From Coriobacteriia bacterium (lineage in GTDB: Bacteria > Actinomycetota > Coriobacteriia > Anaerosomatales > JAAXUF01), in contig JAAXUF010000014.1 in the NCBI GenBank assembly GCA_013336165.1, positions 1-40,830 on the forward strand: 40,830 bases of DNA. The letters are read 5' to 3'. The notes below the pieces were generated by a model that saw nothing but the letters and a program-made list of their open reading frames with translations, made no database searches and was not told where the DNA came from. Numbering within the stretch: the stretch's first letter is position 1; each line of letters starts with the position of its first letter. A program made the position numbers and the translations under genes. Shown in pieces: positions 1-8,594 of the stretch.

Positions 1-739
1 CCGAGTCCGAAATGACGGTTGCCGGGATGAACGGCCCGTTCGCGCCTCCGTTGGCAGCCGCTGCCGCCGATGCGGCTGCTGCTGAGGCGGCCGCAGCGGC
101 TGCCTTTGCTGCCTCCTGCTGCCGCACCAGTGTGGCGATCTCGCTGTTGAGCGACTTCATGTACGCCTGCTGCTTCGCCATGGAGGTCTCGATCTGTACT
201 CGGCCGGCATCCGCCTGGCGTTGCAGATCGCTCAACGTTTGAGCCTGTGCTTCCTGCTGCCCTTTGAGATAGGCGATCTCTGCGCGCGTCTTGCGCACGT
301 CGGCAAGAACCAGGGTGTCACGTTCTTGCATGTCCACCAAGAAGGAGATCCTTGAGACCAGATCCGATATGGACTTACTCCCCAGGACGACTTCAAGCGT
401 GCTGAGCCCACCGGACTTGTACATCTGAACGGCCCGCGAGCCCAGCTGTTCGAGACGCATCTGAGCCGAAGCGTCCAACTCGGCGAGCTTGTTGTTCGAG
501 GCCACAATATCCTGACGGGCGGCATCCACCTGCGCATTGATCTTCGCCAGCTCCGCCAGCTGGTTGCCGAGATCCACGCGCATCGCTTCGAGCTGGACCT
601 GGGCGTCGGCTGCCTGCGCCTGCTTCTCGGCGATACTCGAGGCCAGAGAGGCAGGCGCAGCCCAGACAAGTGACGGCATCAACGCAGAGGCAAGCAGAAT
701 CGCTGCCATGCAAAGAGCCGCTAGACGGTGTGAGTGCAT
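1..739 (-). CDS. Secreted coiled-coil protein, N-terminal part (PcsB/CwlO-like), truncated by window edge
   Basis: Read on the minus strand, a frame opens at an ATG at 737-739 and stays open to base 1, giving at least 246 residues; the C-terminus is outside the window. Residues 1-27 form a signal peptide (hydrophobic core followed by LVWA-AP). Residues about 30-125 and 150-205 are heptad-rich coiled coil (Gln/Ala/Glu/Leu), separated by a KSGGLSTLEVVLG-type segment near 103-115 that is typical of the PcsB/CwlO coiled-coil domain of peptidoglycan hydrolases. An almost pure Ala stretch (about residues 212-237) acts as a linker. In this family a NlpC/P60, M23 or similar wall hydrolase domain usually follows; here that is inference. 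An AGGAG lies about 15 bases before the ATG, a long spacing, so the exact start is slightly uncertain. Confidence 0.8.
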   Translation of the reverse strand, partial: MHSHRLAALCMAAILLASALMPSLVWAAPASLASSIAEKQAQAADAQVQLEAMRVDLGNQLAELAKINAQVDAARQDIVASNNKLAELDASAQMRLEQLGSRAVQMYKSGGLSTLEVVLGSKSISDLVSRISFLVDMQERDTLVLADVRKTRAEIAYLKGQQEAQAQTLSDLQRQADAGRVQIETSMAKQQAYMKSLNSEIATLVRQQEAAKAAAAAASAAAASAAAAANGGANGPFIPATVISDS

Positions 740-815
740 GCGCCTGATATGAGACTCCTGCGTGCGTGGCGGGCGAGACCGTGCCCCACCATTCTACGCT
801 ACTGCGTTTCGTCAA

Positions 816-1412
816 TCACTTGGAGACCGACACCGCCCCGGTTCTGGCGTCGACATCGTACTCGCCCACCGTTGACTCATCAATCGAATCCGGGTTGAAG
901 ATGACCTTCCACACCATCGGCGATATGGTCGAAGTGTCGTCCGCAGACAGGTACGACACAAACCCCATCACGTACGGGGTGTTCGCGTTGCCGGACTTGA
1001 ACTGAGCCAGGGCGTTCTTGTACGCCGTGTCGCTGTTGATCTTCCACTCGCTGGTAGACGGTATAGCGGCCCACTCCGTCGCAGTCAGAGAAGCTTCACC
1101 ATACTCGTACGAATACGGCTGACCATTCTCAACGAAGACGAGGTAGGTCATACCACTCGACGGAGAGCCGAATACATACGCCCACACGGGTGTCGACGTT
1201 GTGGTGACCACGTCCGCAGTCTGGACGACCAGCAGTTTGGCATCCGGCGCCATCGTAGAAAGCGTCGACTGAGCGATAGACAGAGAGCCCAACGCGGTCG
1301 ACGTGTCCACCGTGGCCTTCTTGCTGCACCCTACGATCGCGGCGGCAAGAGCCAGCACGAACACCACCACTAGGGCTGACTTCATGAACCTGATCACTCG
1401 TGCCTCGGGCAT
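816..1412 (-). CDS. Small lipoprotein of unknown function
   Basis: 198 residues from the ATG at 1410-1412, chosen because AAAGGGG lies seven bases upstream; an upstream in-frame extension of 13 codons lacks this. Residues 10-28 are a hydrophobic signal ending in the lipobox IVGC, so Cys29 should be lipidated and the protein anchored outside the membrane. The mature part has an aromatic-rich mixed fold (VWAYVFGSPSSGMTYLVF, then an acidic C-terminus ending near VGEYDVDARTGAV). The last segment looks like the end of a PepSY-like domain, but I do not recognise the family with confidence. It is followed downstream by the secreted coiled-coil gene on the same strand, 76 bases away. Overall design (lipoprotein, about 200 residues, ending in a beta-rich module) resembles the lipoprotein at 15782-16414, without clear sequence similarity. 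Confidence 0.8.
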   Translation of the reverse strand: MPEARVIRFMKSALVVVFVLALAAAIVGCSKKATVDTSTALGSLSIAQSTLSTMAPDAKLLVVQTADVVTTTSTPVWAYVFGSPSSGMTYLVFVENGQPYSYEYGEASLTATEWAAIPSTSEWKINSDTAYKNALAQFKSGNANTPYVMGFVSYLSADDTSTISPMVWKVIFNPDSIDESTVGEYDVDARTGAVSVSK

Positions 1413-1571
1413 ACGTGCACCCCTTTCGTCGCGAAAACTACTGGCCCCCATGGTACGTCACCTTGCCGCCATGCGCGTACGCTCAAAGATGTATTTGGCG
1501 CTGCGCCACAGGACGTATGGCCGGCAACGCGGGGAGAGTATGCCCAACAAGCACCTCCCCCACCTACATTG

Positions 1572-1577
1572 TATAAT
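1572..1577 (+). promoter_or_regulatory. Candidate -10 box (TATAAT) for the substrate-binding lipoprotein gene
   Basis: A perfect TATAAT sits 41 bases before the ATG at 1619, inside an unusually AT-rich stretch. The hexamer 17 bases upstream (AAGCAC) is a poor -35, so the promoter is either weak or activated. Confidence 0.5.
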
Positions 1578-1618
1578 TCCGTGCGCCTATTTCTCCGGCA
1601 AGAAGAGGAGCTCTTCAG

Positions 1619-2611
1619 ATGGCTCGAACAAATCGTCTCTTCCGTGCGACCGTGGCCGCGCTCCTCATGGCCGCTTTCGCCCTCACGGGTTGTTCCGCGA
1701 ACTCCACGACCACACAACCCGGGTCCGCCGTAACCCCCGCTGCCATCAAAATCGGCACGCTGGCAACGTCCGACTCCCTACCGCTCTGGGTAGCCGAGCA
1801 GAAGGGCTATTTCACGTCTCAGGGGCTCCCCAAGGTTGAAATCGTCGTCTTCCAGAGTGCTCAAGAGCGCGAGGCGGCATTCGCCTCCGGCGCGATCCAG
1901 GCGTCGATGACAGACATCATGAGCGCGGCCAATCTGCAGGCCGGCGGAATCCCTGTGAAGCTCCCGACCGTGATGCTCGGCGCCAATCCCAGCCAGGGGC
2001 GGTTCGCGGTTGTCGCGGCCCCAAACTCAGGCATCAAGTCGATGGCCGACCTCAAGGGCGTGGCTGTGGGCACCGCATCTTCCACGATCACGGAGTACGT
2101 CCTCGACGAGTTGATGTCTCAGGTCGGCATCTCGCAGAGCGACGTCAAGGCCGAGCAGGTCCCGAAAGTCCCCGTGCGCTTCCAACTCATGATGGCCGGC
2201 CAGCTCAAGGCGGCTGTGCTTCCTGAACCGTTCATCACACTCGCGCTCCAGCAGGGAGCAACAATCGTGTCGGGTGGCGACGACACCAAGTCCAAGACCA
2301 ACCTGTCCGCAAGCGTCCTAGCCGTCAACGCCAAGTTCATCGGCACCCCGGAAGGCTCGGCTTCGGTTGATGCGCTTCTGAGAGCGTGGAACCTCGCCGT
2401 CGCCGACATCAACGCCAACCCGGACTCGTTCCGTCAGCTGTTGGTCGACAAGGCGCAGCTTCCGGCATCGCTTGCCACCAGCTACAAGGTGGACACGTAC
2501 CCGATGGCTGCGCCCCCCTCGGCAGCCGACATCCAGGGCGTGCTGGACTGGATGAAAGCCAGGGGCTACCTGAAGGCCGACGTCAAGCCGCAGGATCTTC
2601 TCGGCAAGTAA
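1619..2611 (+). CDS. ABC transporter substrate-binding lipoprotein (SsuA/ThiY/NMT1-like)
   Basis: 330 residues. The signal peptide ends in LTGC, so Cys25 is the lipidated residue. The mature protein begins IKIGTLATSDSLPLWVAEQK, the classical opening of periplasmic-binding-like type II proteins of the SsuA/TauA/ThiY group, followed by KGYF and a variable-specificity lobe with LKGVAVGTASSTI near residue 143. Family members bind sulfonates, nitrate, pyrimidine precursors or related small molecules and deliver them to an ABC permease. No permease or ATPase gene is next to it, so the ligand and partner cannot be told from context; it may use components encoded elsewhere. AGAGGAG lies nine bases before the ATG. 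It converges with menA, the stop codons being three bases apart. Confidence 0.88.
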   Translation: MARTNRLFRATVAALLMAAFALTGCSANSTTTQPGSAVTPAAIKIGTLATSDSLPLWVAEQKGYFTSQGLPKVEIVVFQSAQEREAAFASGAIQASMTDIMSAANLQAGGIPVKLPTVMLGANPSQGRFAVVAAPNSGIKSMADLKGVAVGTASSTITEYVLDELMSQVGISQSDVKAEQVPKVPVRFQLMMAGQLKAAVLPEPFITLALQQGATIVSGGDDTKSKTNLSASVLAVNAKFIGTPEGSASVDALLRAWNLAVADINANPDSFRQLLVDKAQLPASLATSYKVDTYPMAAPPSAADIQGVLDWMKARGYLKADVKPQDLLGK

Positions 2612-2614
2612 GCG

Positions 2615-3538
2615 CTACGGAAGCAGCATGCTGAGGGCGAAGAGGACGCTGAAGATGAGCGCGATCTGGCCGGTGGAGGCTAGGGCGGCGTTGAGCGCCC
2701 TGCCCGGGCGCGTGTAGACGATGCGCGCCGTTCGGATCGCCAACGGCGCCGAGAACCACGTGGCGAGGGCGGCCAGCGGAAGCATCCGCACCGCGACGAG
2801 CGCGGCCACAAGCGCATAGGCGACCACAAGGCAGACTGCGTACTCGACCTTGGCCGCAGGCGCGCCGACGCGCACGGCGATCGTGCGTTTGTTGGCGACG
2901 CGGTCCTGTTCGATGTCGCGCAGGTTGTTCACGATGATGATGGCCGTGACGATCAGGCCCGGCGGCACCGCCATCAGCCACACCAGCGGCGTGGTGGAGC
3001 CGGTCTGAACCCAATAGGTGCCCACCACCGCGGCCAGGCCGAAGAACACAAAGACGAACACCTCGCCCAACCCGTGATAGCCCAGCGGATACGGGCCGCC
3101 CGTGTAGGCGATCGCCGAGACGATCGCGGCCAGGCCGATCACCAGCGTCACCCAGCCGCGCACGTACGTGAGGTAGAGCCCGGCCGCAAATGCGAGGACC
3201 AGTACGACCTTCATGCCGCGCTTGACCTGATCGCGCCGCAGGAGGCCCGCCTGCGTCACCCTCAGCGGGCCGAGGCGCTCGGCGGTGTCGGCGCCGCGCT
3301 CGTCGTCGTAGACGTCGTTAGCGAGGTTGCTGGCGATCTGCAGCAGCACCGCAACCACCAGCGCGGCAAGCGCGGGCCCGAGCGCGAAACCGCCGTCGCG
3401 CCACGCCAGTACCGTGCCCACGATAACGCCGGAAGCTGCTGCCGGCAGCGTCTTGGGCCTGATGGCGAGCCACCACGTGCGCAGCGGACCCGGCACCTCG
3501 GCTTCTGAGGAGGTGTCGGCACTTTCAGGCGGGGTCAT
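2615..3538 (-). CDS. menA: 1,4-dihydroxy-2-naphthoate polyprenyltransferase (MenA), UbiA superfamily
   Basis: 307 residues from the ATG at 3536-3538 (GAAGAAGG just upstream). It transfers a polyprenyl chain onto 1,4-dihydroxy-2-naphthoate in the membrane step of menaquinone synthesis. Both Asp-rich prenyl-diphosphate/Mg sites are present: NLANDVYDDERGAD at residues 71-84 and NNLRDIEQD at 204-212. WWLAIRPKTLPAA near residue 22 is the usual MenA N-terminal signature. Eight to nine hydrophobic helices fit the UbiA fold. No other men gene is adjacent. The gene implies a menaquinone-based respiratory chain, consistent with Actinobacteria. Distinguishing MenA from other UbiA enzymes rests on the IRPKTLPA and NNLRD motifs and I consider it likely. 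Confidence 0.88.
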   Translation of the reverse strand: MTPPESADTSSEAEVPGPLRTWWLAIRPKTLPAAASGVIVGTVLAWRDGGFALGPALAALVVAVLLQIASNLANDVYDDERGADTAERLGPLRVTQAGLLRRDQVKRGMKVVLVLAFAAGLYLTYVRGWVTLVIGLAAIVSAIAYTGGPYPLGYHGLGEVFVFVFFGLAAVVGTYWVQTGSTTPLVWLMAVPPGLIVTAIIIVNNLRDIEQDRVANKRTIAVRVGAPAAKVEYAVCLVVAYALVAALVAVRMLPLAALATWFSAPLAIRTARIVYTRPGRALNAALASTGQIALIFSVLFALSMLLP

Positions 3539-3604
3539 GGCGCCTTCTTCGCGAGATCGAATGTGACGCCGAATACTGTAGCGCAGATGCACTGCAAACG
3601 CGCT

Positions 3605-4525
3605 CTACCTCGCCATCTCCCTCAACTTCGCTATGCGGACGGCCGGATCCGGATGAGTGTCGAACAACCGCGCAAGCCATCCGCGCGTATGCCCACTCTC
3701 GTCATGCAGCGGGTTGGCGATCCACAAGTGCGACGTCGCCTTGTTCACGCGACGCATCGGAATGGGATCGGCAGTGATCTTGGCAAGCGCGTCGGCAAGC
3801 CCATCGGGGTTGCGTGTGAGCAGGACGCCGCTCGCGTCGGCCAAGAGTTCGCGCCTCCGCGAAACCGCCAGCTGGATGAGCATGGCGAACAGCGGCGAGA
3901 GCAGCGCGAGCACAATGCCCACGAGCATCAGGATCGCCCCGGCCTGACCACCGCCCTGGTCGCCGCCCCGCCTGCGCCCGCCGCCAAACCAGAACGTGTA
4001 GCGCAGGAAGAAGTCCGCCAGCAGCACCACAAAACCCACCAGCACCACGACCACGCTTGAGAGCCGGATGTCGTAGTTCTCGACATGCGCCAGCTCGTGC
4101 GCGAGCACGCCTTCAAGTTCAGCCCTGTCCAGCTTGCCGAGCAACCCGGTCGTGACGGCCACCGCCGCATGCGCGGGATCCCGACCGGTGGCAAACGCAT
4201 TGGGCGATGGGTCATCGATGATGTAGACACGGGGCGTAGGCAGTCCGCCGGTGATCGACAGGTTCTCGACGAGGAGGTAGAGCTCGGGCGCCGCGGCCTT
4301 GTCGACCTCACGCGCACCCGATACCGCCAGCGCGAGCTTGTCGCTCCACCAGTACGAGGCAAACGACTGGACGATCGCCACCAATATGGCAAGTGGCAGC
4401 AACCATGGGAGATCCAGCGCCACGCCAAACACGTAGCCGAGCGCGATGACCAGCGCGACGAAGATCGTCATGACCACGACAGTCCGCCGCTTGTTCGATG
4501 AGATCTCGGTATAGGTGGTCGCCAT
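3605..4525 (-). CDS. htpX: HtpX-like M48 membrane zinc metalloprotease
   Basis: 306 residues. The zinc-site motif HELAH is at residues 143-147 and a third ligand Glu lies in RRRELLADASG near 228. There are two hydrophobic segments at the N-terminus (about 15-35 and 40-58) and two more flanking a Gly/Arg-rich cytosolic loop after the catalytic helix, matching HtpX topology. HtpX degrades misfolded membrane proteins from the cytoplasmic face. It lies two bases downstream of lemA, the common lemA-htpX pairing, so the two are almost certainly co-transcribed. The C-terminal region with FDTHPDPAVRIAKLR is the standard end of M48B proteins. The length fits the family. Confidence 0.93.
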   Translation of the reverse strand: MATTYTEISSNKRRTVVVMTIFVALVIALGYVFGVALDLPWLLPLAILVAIVQSFASYWWSDKLALAVSGAREVDKAAAPELYLLVENLSITGGLPTPRVYIIDDPSPNAFATGRDPAHAAVAVTTGLLGKLDRAELEGVLAHELAHVENYDIRLSSVVVVLVGFVVLLADFFLRYTFWFGGGRRRGGDQGGGQAGAILMLVGIVLALLSPLFAMLIQLAVSRRRELLADASGVLLTRNPDGLADALAKITADPIPMRRVNKATSHLWIANPLHDESGHTRGWLARLFDTHPDPAVRIAKLREMAR

Positions 4526-4527
4526 TG

Positions 4528-5076
4528 CTAGAAGTTGACCTGGACGTTCTGGGTCTCGGTCGGGGTGGCCTCGATGAACTCAAATGCAGAGAAGCCCAGA
4601 GGGGCCGCAAGCAGGTTGGTGGGAAACACCTGGATCGCCGTGTTGAAGTCCCGCACGTTGGAGTTGTAGAAGCGCTGCGCGGCCATGATCTTATCCTGTG
4701 TGTCGGTCAGCTCGACCTGCAGTGAGAGGAAGTTCTGGTTGGCCTTCAGGTCAGGGTAGGCTTCCGCGACGGCGAAGAGGGACTTCAGCGTCTCGGTGAG
4801 CTGGTTGCTTGCAGCGATCTTCTCTCCCGTGGTGCCGGTCATGAGGCCGGCGCGTTCGGCGGTGACCTTCTCAAAGAGCTCCCGCTCGTGTGTCGCGTAA
4901 CCCTTCACGGTGTTGACGAGGTTGGGAATGAGGTCGTAGCGACGTTTGAGCTGGACGTCGATGTCGCTCAAGGCCTCGAACACGCGGTTCCTGCGGGTGA
5001 TCAGCCCGTTATAGACCGCTACGAGCGCGATCACGATCACAACGACGATGGCCAGCACGATCCAGAGTCCGGTCAT
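4528..5076 (-). CDS. lemA: LemA family protein
   Basis: 182 residues from the ATG at 5074-5076, which has AGGAGGA eight bases upstream; a longer in-frame reading lacks such a site. One N-terminal transmembrane helix (residues 3-23, ending VYNGLITRRNRV) is followed by the all-helical LemA domain: DVQLKRRYDLIPNLVNTVKG near residue 42 and FYNSNVRDFNTAIQVFPTN near 140 are family signatures. LemA proteins are membrane-anchored helical bundles of unclear function, frequently encoded with HtpX as here, two bases apart. Confidence 0.93.
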   Translation of the reverse strand: MTGLWIVLAIVVVIVIALVAVYNGLITRRNRVFEALSDIDVQLKRRYDLIPNLVNTVKGYATHERELFEKVTAERAGLMTGTTGEKIAASNQLTETLKSLFAVAEAYPDLKANQNFLSLQVELTDTQDKIMAAQRFYNSNVRDFNTAIQVFPTNLLAAPLGFSAFEFIEATPTETQNVQVNF

Positions 5077-5179
5077 GACAGTTCCTCCTGATAACGAGTT
5101 GGCATGCAGAGTGGATATATTCCCCACCGCGAGACCGGCGGAACAACAGACCCGCGTGACGCACGCGCCGCAGTGTGCG

Positions 5180-5185
5180 CATACT
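5180..5185 (+). promoter_or_regulatory. Candidate -10 box of a leaderless promoter
   Basis: CATACT at 5180-5185 is preceded after 17 bases by TGACGC (5157-5162), a fair -35. Transcription would start at about 5192-5193, the A of the downstream ATG. No ribosome binding site is visible there, so a leaderless mRNA fits both observations. Confidence 0.4.
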
Positions 5186-5192
5186 TCTCCGC

Positions 5193-6056
5193 ATGAACAC
5201 CACGATCACGCCTTCAGGCGCAATCCACATCACCGGCGACACTTGGTATCTGCCCGGACTCACCAACGCTGGCCTGATCGGCGGCTTGGGTATCGACACG
5301 GCGGCCGATGAAGCGGCGTACGAGGGCATCGCACTCGACCGGCTCGTGATAACGCACGGCCACACCGACCATTTCGCTTGCGCGGCCGAGCTGCGTGCGC
5401 GCGGGGCCGCCGTCCACGTCGCGCGCGACGACGCCGCGCTCGTCGAGAACCCCGAGGTCAACATCCGCGGCATGTTCTCGTGGGCCAAACCGACCGACGC
5501 ACTCGTGACACGTCTGTTCCGCGGTGATCCCTGCCCTGTGGACGGCTACATCGAGAGCCTCAGCGACGCGCGCGTAACCGCGATCCGGCTGCCTGGCCAC
5601 ACCCTCGGCCACACGGGATTCCTCACCGCCGACAACGTGCTCTTCACCGGCGACGCGCTCTACATCACGGAGTTGTGGGAGCGTCACCGCCTCCCGTACT
5701 GCATCGATCCCACGCTGGTTGCCGAGTCCCTCGAGCGCATCCGCGAAACGGACGCCGACTGGCTCCTACCTGCGCATGGCCGCCCGGTCGCGCACGAGGA
5801 GGCCGCATCGCACATCGACCATCATCTCGCCGAGCTAGCCGAGATCGAGGCGCTCTTGCTGGACCGGCTCGTGTGCGAGCAGACCACCGAGGAGGCGGTC
5901 GCGCTCGTCTCGGCTGCACGCGACCTAGGCGACAACTCGGCGCAGTACTGGCTCGCGGTCACCACCGTGAAGGGCTTCTTGGGAAGCCTACTCACGCAAG
6001 GGCAGATCGAGTTCTTCGTGCGCGATCACGCCGGCTGGTGGCGGACGGTCCGGTAG
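5193..6056 (+). CDS. MBL-fold metallo-hydrolase
   Basis: 287 residues from the ATG at 5193; a GTG 18 bases upstream is an alternative. The zinc motif THGHTDH is at residues 54-60, followed by the second His in LPGHTLGHTG, the bridging Asp in LFTGDALY and the last His in LLPAHGRP. This is the glyoxalase II-like/metallo-beta-lactamase fold. The C-terminal 90 residues are helical and resemble the extension of RNase Z-unrelated hydrolases (LACTB2/glyoxalase-type), often acting on thioesters, but substrate cannot be assigned. It is divergent from lemA. No Shine-Dalgarno is visible; see the promoter entry for a leaderless reading. Confidence 0.88.
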   Translation: MNTTITPSGAIHITGDTWYLPGLTNAGLIGGLGIDTAADEAAYEGIALDRLVITHGHTDHFACAAELRARGAAVHVARDDAALVENPEVNIRGMFSWAKPTDALVTRLFRGDPCPVDGYIESLSDARVTAIRLPGHTLGHTGFLTADNVLFTGDALYITELWERHRLPYCIDPTLVAESLERIRETDADWLLPAHGRPVAHEEAASHIDHHLAELAEIEALLLDRLVCEQTTEEAVALVSAARDLGDNSAQYWLAVTTVKGFLGSLLTQGQIEFFVRDHAGWWRTVR

Positions 6057-6217
6057 GCGCGAGCGCGGGCGCGGGGTCAGGCTTCTCGCGTCGACACGCA
6101 CAAGCCACACAGGAGGCAGTCTGACGCCCGTTGGTGCCGATTTTGCAGTGTCAGAGACTGCGAGCGGTGCCAAGTGGAGTACTGTTGGGCAACGCACGAC
6201 TGGGCGACGAGGGGCTC

Positions 6218-7045
6218 ATGTACAGGATCAACGACAGGCTCGCCGAATGGCTTCTGCGCTTCCTGAATGAATTCAGGCGGTTCTACCACCGCGCGGAGAT
6301 CAGATTCGCCGAGAGGCTGCCAGCCAGCGGCGGAGCTCTGATCGTCAGCAACCACGGGCGCATGGACGTCGAATACCTGCTGCTTGCCGGGATGGTCTGC
6401 CGGTCTTCGGGGCGCGTGGCACGCATCATGGTCCATCACATCTGGTACCGGTACCCGATCATCCCCCGCATTTTGGCGCTGGTCGGAGCGGTTCGCGGTA
6501 CGCGGGAGAACGCGGTGCGTCACCTCAGCGCCGGCGAAATGGTGCTCACGTACCCGGGTGGGGTCACCGAGATCCTGAGCAGCCGACACGGCCATGAGCA
6601 CATTGACTGGCAGAATCGAACCGGCTTTGCCCACGTCGCGATAGCGACCGGCGTGCCGGTGATCCCGATCGTTGGCGTGGGCGTCAACGACGGGCTTCAC
6701 TTCCTGACCAGCGGCCGGCTGTTTGGAAAGTTCTGGTTCCAGAAGATACTGCGAATCGGACCCGCGCACGCCGAGCACAGAGACCCGTTGGCGATCGGCC
6801 TACTACCAATCCCCCTGCCGTTCTCAATCGCGATTCACTTCCCACTTCCAGTCAAAGTGCGCTACTTTGTTGGCGAGCCCATCTACCCCGTCAGCGCCGA
6901 GGGGACGCCGGAAGACGAGGACTCGTTTGCGCAGCATGTCGAGGATGCGATGCGGGCACTTATCGAGGAGTACGGTCGGCCTCAGACCGACGTCTCGCCC
7001 GCGTGCAGAATCGCCAACCTTACGCTTCCCGCCACTCAGCGGTAG
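6218..7045 (+). CDS. Lysophospholipid/diacylglycerol acyltransferase-like protein
   Basis: 275 residues from the ATG at 6218 (GAGGGG just upstream); TTG/GTG starts up to 29 codons earlier are possible. GGALIVSNHGRMDVEYLLLA (about residues 38-57) is the acyltransferase block I, with a shortened HX3D spacing (His46, Asp50) rather than the HX4D of PlsC. TYPGGVTEIL at 111-120 replaces the usual EGTR block and matches the DGAT2/MGAT-like branch (cd07987-type). VPVIPIVGVGVND follows. Proteins of this branch move acyl chains onto glycerolipids or phytol-type alcohols at the membrane. There is no clear operon partner; a trigger-factor-like gene starts 33 bases later and may be co-transcribed. Confidence 0.8.
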   Translation: MYRINDRLAEWLLRFLNEFRRFYHRAEIRFAERLPASGGALIVSNHGRMDVEYLLLAGMVCRSSGRVARIMVHHIWYRYPIIPRILALVGAVRGTRENAVRHLSAGEMVLTYPGGVTEILSSRHGHEHIDWQNRTGFAHVAIATGVPVIPIVGVGVNDGLHFLTSGRLFGKFWFQKILRIGPAHAEHRDPLAIGLLPIPLPFSIAIHFPLPVKVRYFVGEPIYPVSAEGTPEDEDSFAQHVEDAMRALIEEYGRPQTDVSPACRIANLTLPATQR

Positions 7046-7078
7046 CATGCAATCAACACAATCACTCAAGGAGGAACC

Positions 7079-8080
7079 ATGACCGACGAAGACGCCACAA
7101 CACCGGAGCCAAACGCTCCCGACCACCAATTCACGCTCTCCTCTTACGAACCCGTCACGATCACTCTGCCTGTGATCGACGTGCCTGACTCTGCCGTTGA
7201 CGAACAGCTCCTGAAGATCGCGGAGGGGTACGCGTCATACGAGAAGATCGAGGATCGGGAAATTCGACCGACAGACGCGCTCTTGCTGGCCGTCTCGGCG
7301 ACCGAGAACGGCGAGCCATTCCCGGGACTTACCACGGATGGCCGTGTGGTCCAGCTGGGACAGAACCTCATGCCCGACGAGTTCGAGCAGCAGGTTGCCT
7401 CCATGAGCGTCGGCGAAACCAAAACGTTCGACTTTGAGGGTCCCACGTACGAGACTGGCGAAGACGGAATGCCGATCATGAGCAAGGTCACCGCGACCGT
7501 AACCGTCCTTGAGATTCAGCAGCCAATTATCCCGGCCATCACCGACATCTGGGTCTCCGCGAATATCCCAGGGGCCAAGACCGTCCCCGAGTTTCGCGAG
7601 ATGCTAAAGAAGCAAATGGCCTCACAGATGGCACCTAAGGTTGAGGAATACAAGTACTTCCAGTGCGCCTCTGCACTCGCACAGCGCCTTGAGGGGCGCA
7701 TTCCCGACGACCTCTTCGAGAAGGGCATGGCCGCGGCCAATGCGAGTTTCGAGGCGGCATTGGCTCAGCAGAAGATGACCAAGCAGGAGTTCCTCGAGAA
7801 GCAGGGCATGGACCAGAACCAGTTCGATATTCAGCTGCTCATGCAGGCTCGGCAGATGATTGCTCAGCAGGAAGCACTAGGTGCGCTGGCGGATCACCTC
7901 AAAATCGAGGTAACTGACGAGGACATCAACGCCGTGTTCGGCGGCAAGACAGCCGAGCAGAACGCGGCCGCACGCAAAGCATGCGAAGAAGCCGGCCAGC
8001 TTGATGACGCACGCAAGGCTGCCCAAGGCGGCAAGGCGCTCAAGTGGCTGGTCGATACCGCCAAGATCGAGTACAAGTAG
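7079..8080 (+). CDS. Trigger-factor-like peptidyl-prolyl isomerase/chaperone lacking the ribosome-binding domain
   Basis: 333 residues against about 430-480 for ordinary trigger factor. The reading starts at the ATG preceded by AAGGAGGA. Residues about 30-150 match the linker and FKBP-type PPIase domain (DALLLAVSATENGEPF, then ASMSVGETKTFDFEGPTYE and VTATVTVLEIQQP). Residues 155-333 match the helical C-terminal chaperone arms (SEEM-like FREMLKKQM, RIPDDLFEKGM, LKIEVTDEDINAVF). The N-terminal ribosome-docking domain with its GFRxGKxP signature is missing, and there is an acidic Thr/Pro-rich leader instead. No signal peptide is seen, so it should be cytosolic. It could act as a ribosome-free holdase. 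The genome may hold a full-length tig elsewhere. Confidence 0.82.
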   Translation: MTDEDATTPEPNAPDHQFTLSSYEPVTITLPVIDVPDSAVDEQLLKIAEGYASYEKIEDREIRPTDALLLAVSATENGEPFPGLTTDGRVVQLGQNLMPDEFEQQVASMSVGETKTFDFEGPTYETGEDGMPIMSKVTATVTVLEIQQPIIPAITDIWVSANIPGAKTVPEFREMLKKQMASQMAPKVEEYKYFQCASALAQRLEGRIPDDLFEKGMAAANASFEAALAQQKMTKQEFLEKQGMDQNQFDIQLLMQARQMIAQQEALGALADHLKIEVTDEDINAVFGGKTAEQNAAARKACEEAGQLDDARKAAQGGKALKWLVDTAKIEYK

Positions 8081-8110
8081 TCGCTCACCAAATAGATCCC
8101 CGAAATGTGC

Positions 8111-8140
8111 GAGGCCGGCTCCGTTTTCGGAACCGGCCTC
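8111..8140. terminator. Hairpin terminator between convergent genes
   Basis: A 13-bp stem (8111-8123 with 8128-8140, one mismatch) closes on a TTTT loop, right after the trigger-factor-like gene and before the 3' end of the DUF5658 gene. The U-tract is weak on both sides, but position suggests a bidirectional terminator. Confidence 0.65.
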
Positions 8141-8159
8141 GGTGTTTCCCCAGCGCAGG

Positions 8160-8594
8160 TCATAGCCACCCGAGGCCGTTCAGACTGCCAAGATGATAGC
8201 CGAGCACCATGGCGTAGATCGCGAGCGTGATAGGCGCGAGTACTAGAACCGCTCGGTACCGCCGGCCCCTCCAGATGCCGTAGGAGACGACGATCATGAC
8301 GGCCACCTTGAACCAGGCCGCAAGCAGCGGACTGGCGCCGAGGATGCTTCCAAGAACCGGGTTGCCCTCCTTGGCGATGCCGAGCCACAGCGAAAACGCC
8401 GTGAGGAGCCCGTCAGCCAGCGACATGACATTGAGCAGCACGAGCAGGCCGACAAGCACCCACCGGCTGTCGCGCAGGGCGGCAAAGAGCGGATCCGACT
8501 TTCGGCGGTCGAAGCCACTGCGGCGGTTGAAGAACCGGTAATGCCGAGCAACGCGCCGGTCTTTTCCACTCCGGTGTTCCGGACGTATCTCCAC
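8160..8594 (-). CDS. DUF5658 family membrane protein
   Basis: 144 residues from a GTG at 8592-8594 with GAGAGG eight bases upstream. The first 35 residues are strongly basic (repeated DRR/NRR), followed by four hydrophobic segments at about 45-65, 78-100, 105-120 and 122-138. The phrase ADGLLTAFSLWLGIAKEGNP followed by a helix with WFKV is what I associate with DUF5658. The function of this family is unknown. It converges with the trigger-factor-like gene. A divergent start relative to the giant activase gene leaves 198 bases of upstream region. Confidence 0.75.
   Translation of the reverse strand: MEIRPEHRSGKDRRVARHYRFFNRRSGFDRRKSDPLFAALRDSRWVLVGLLVLLNVMSLADGLLTAFSLWLGIAKEGNPVLGSILGASPLLAAWFKVAVMIVVSYGIWRGRRYRAVLVLAPITLAIYAMVLGYHLGSLNGLGWL

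Noticed and set aside
232-669. Minus-strand ORF near the left end
   Set aside because: Out of frame with the coiled-coil gene; Trp/Arg/Ser-rich shadow of it.
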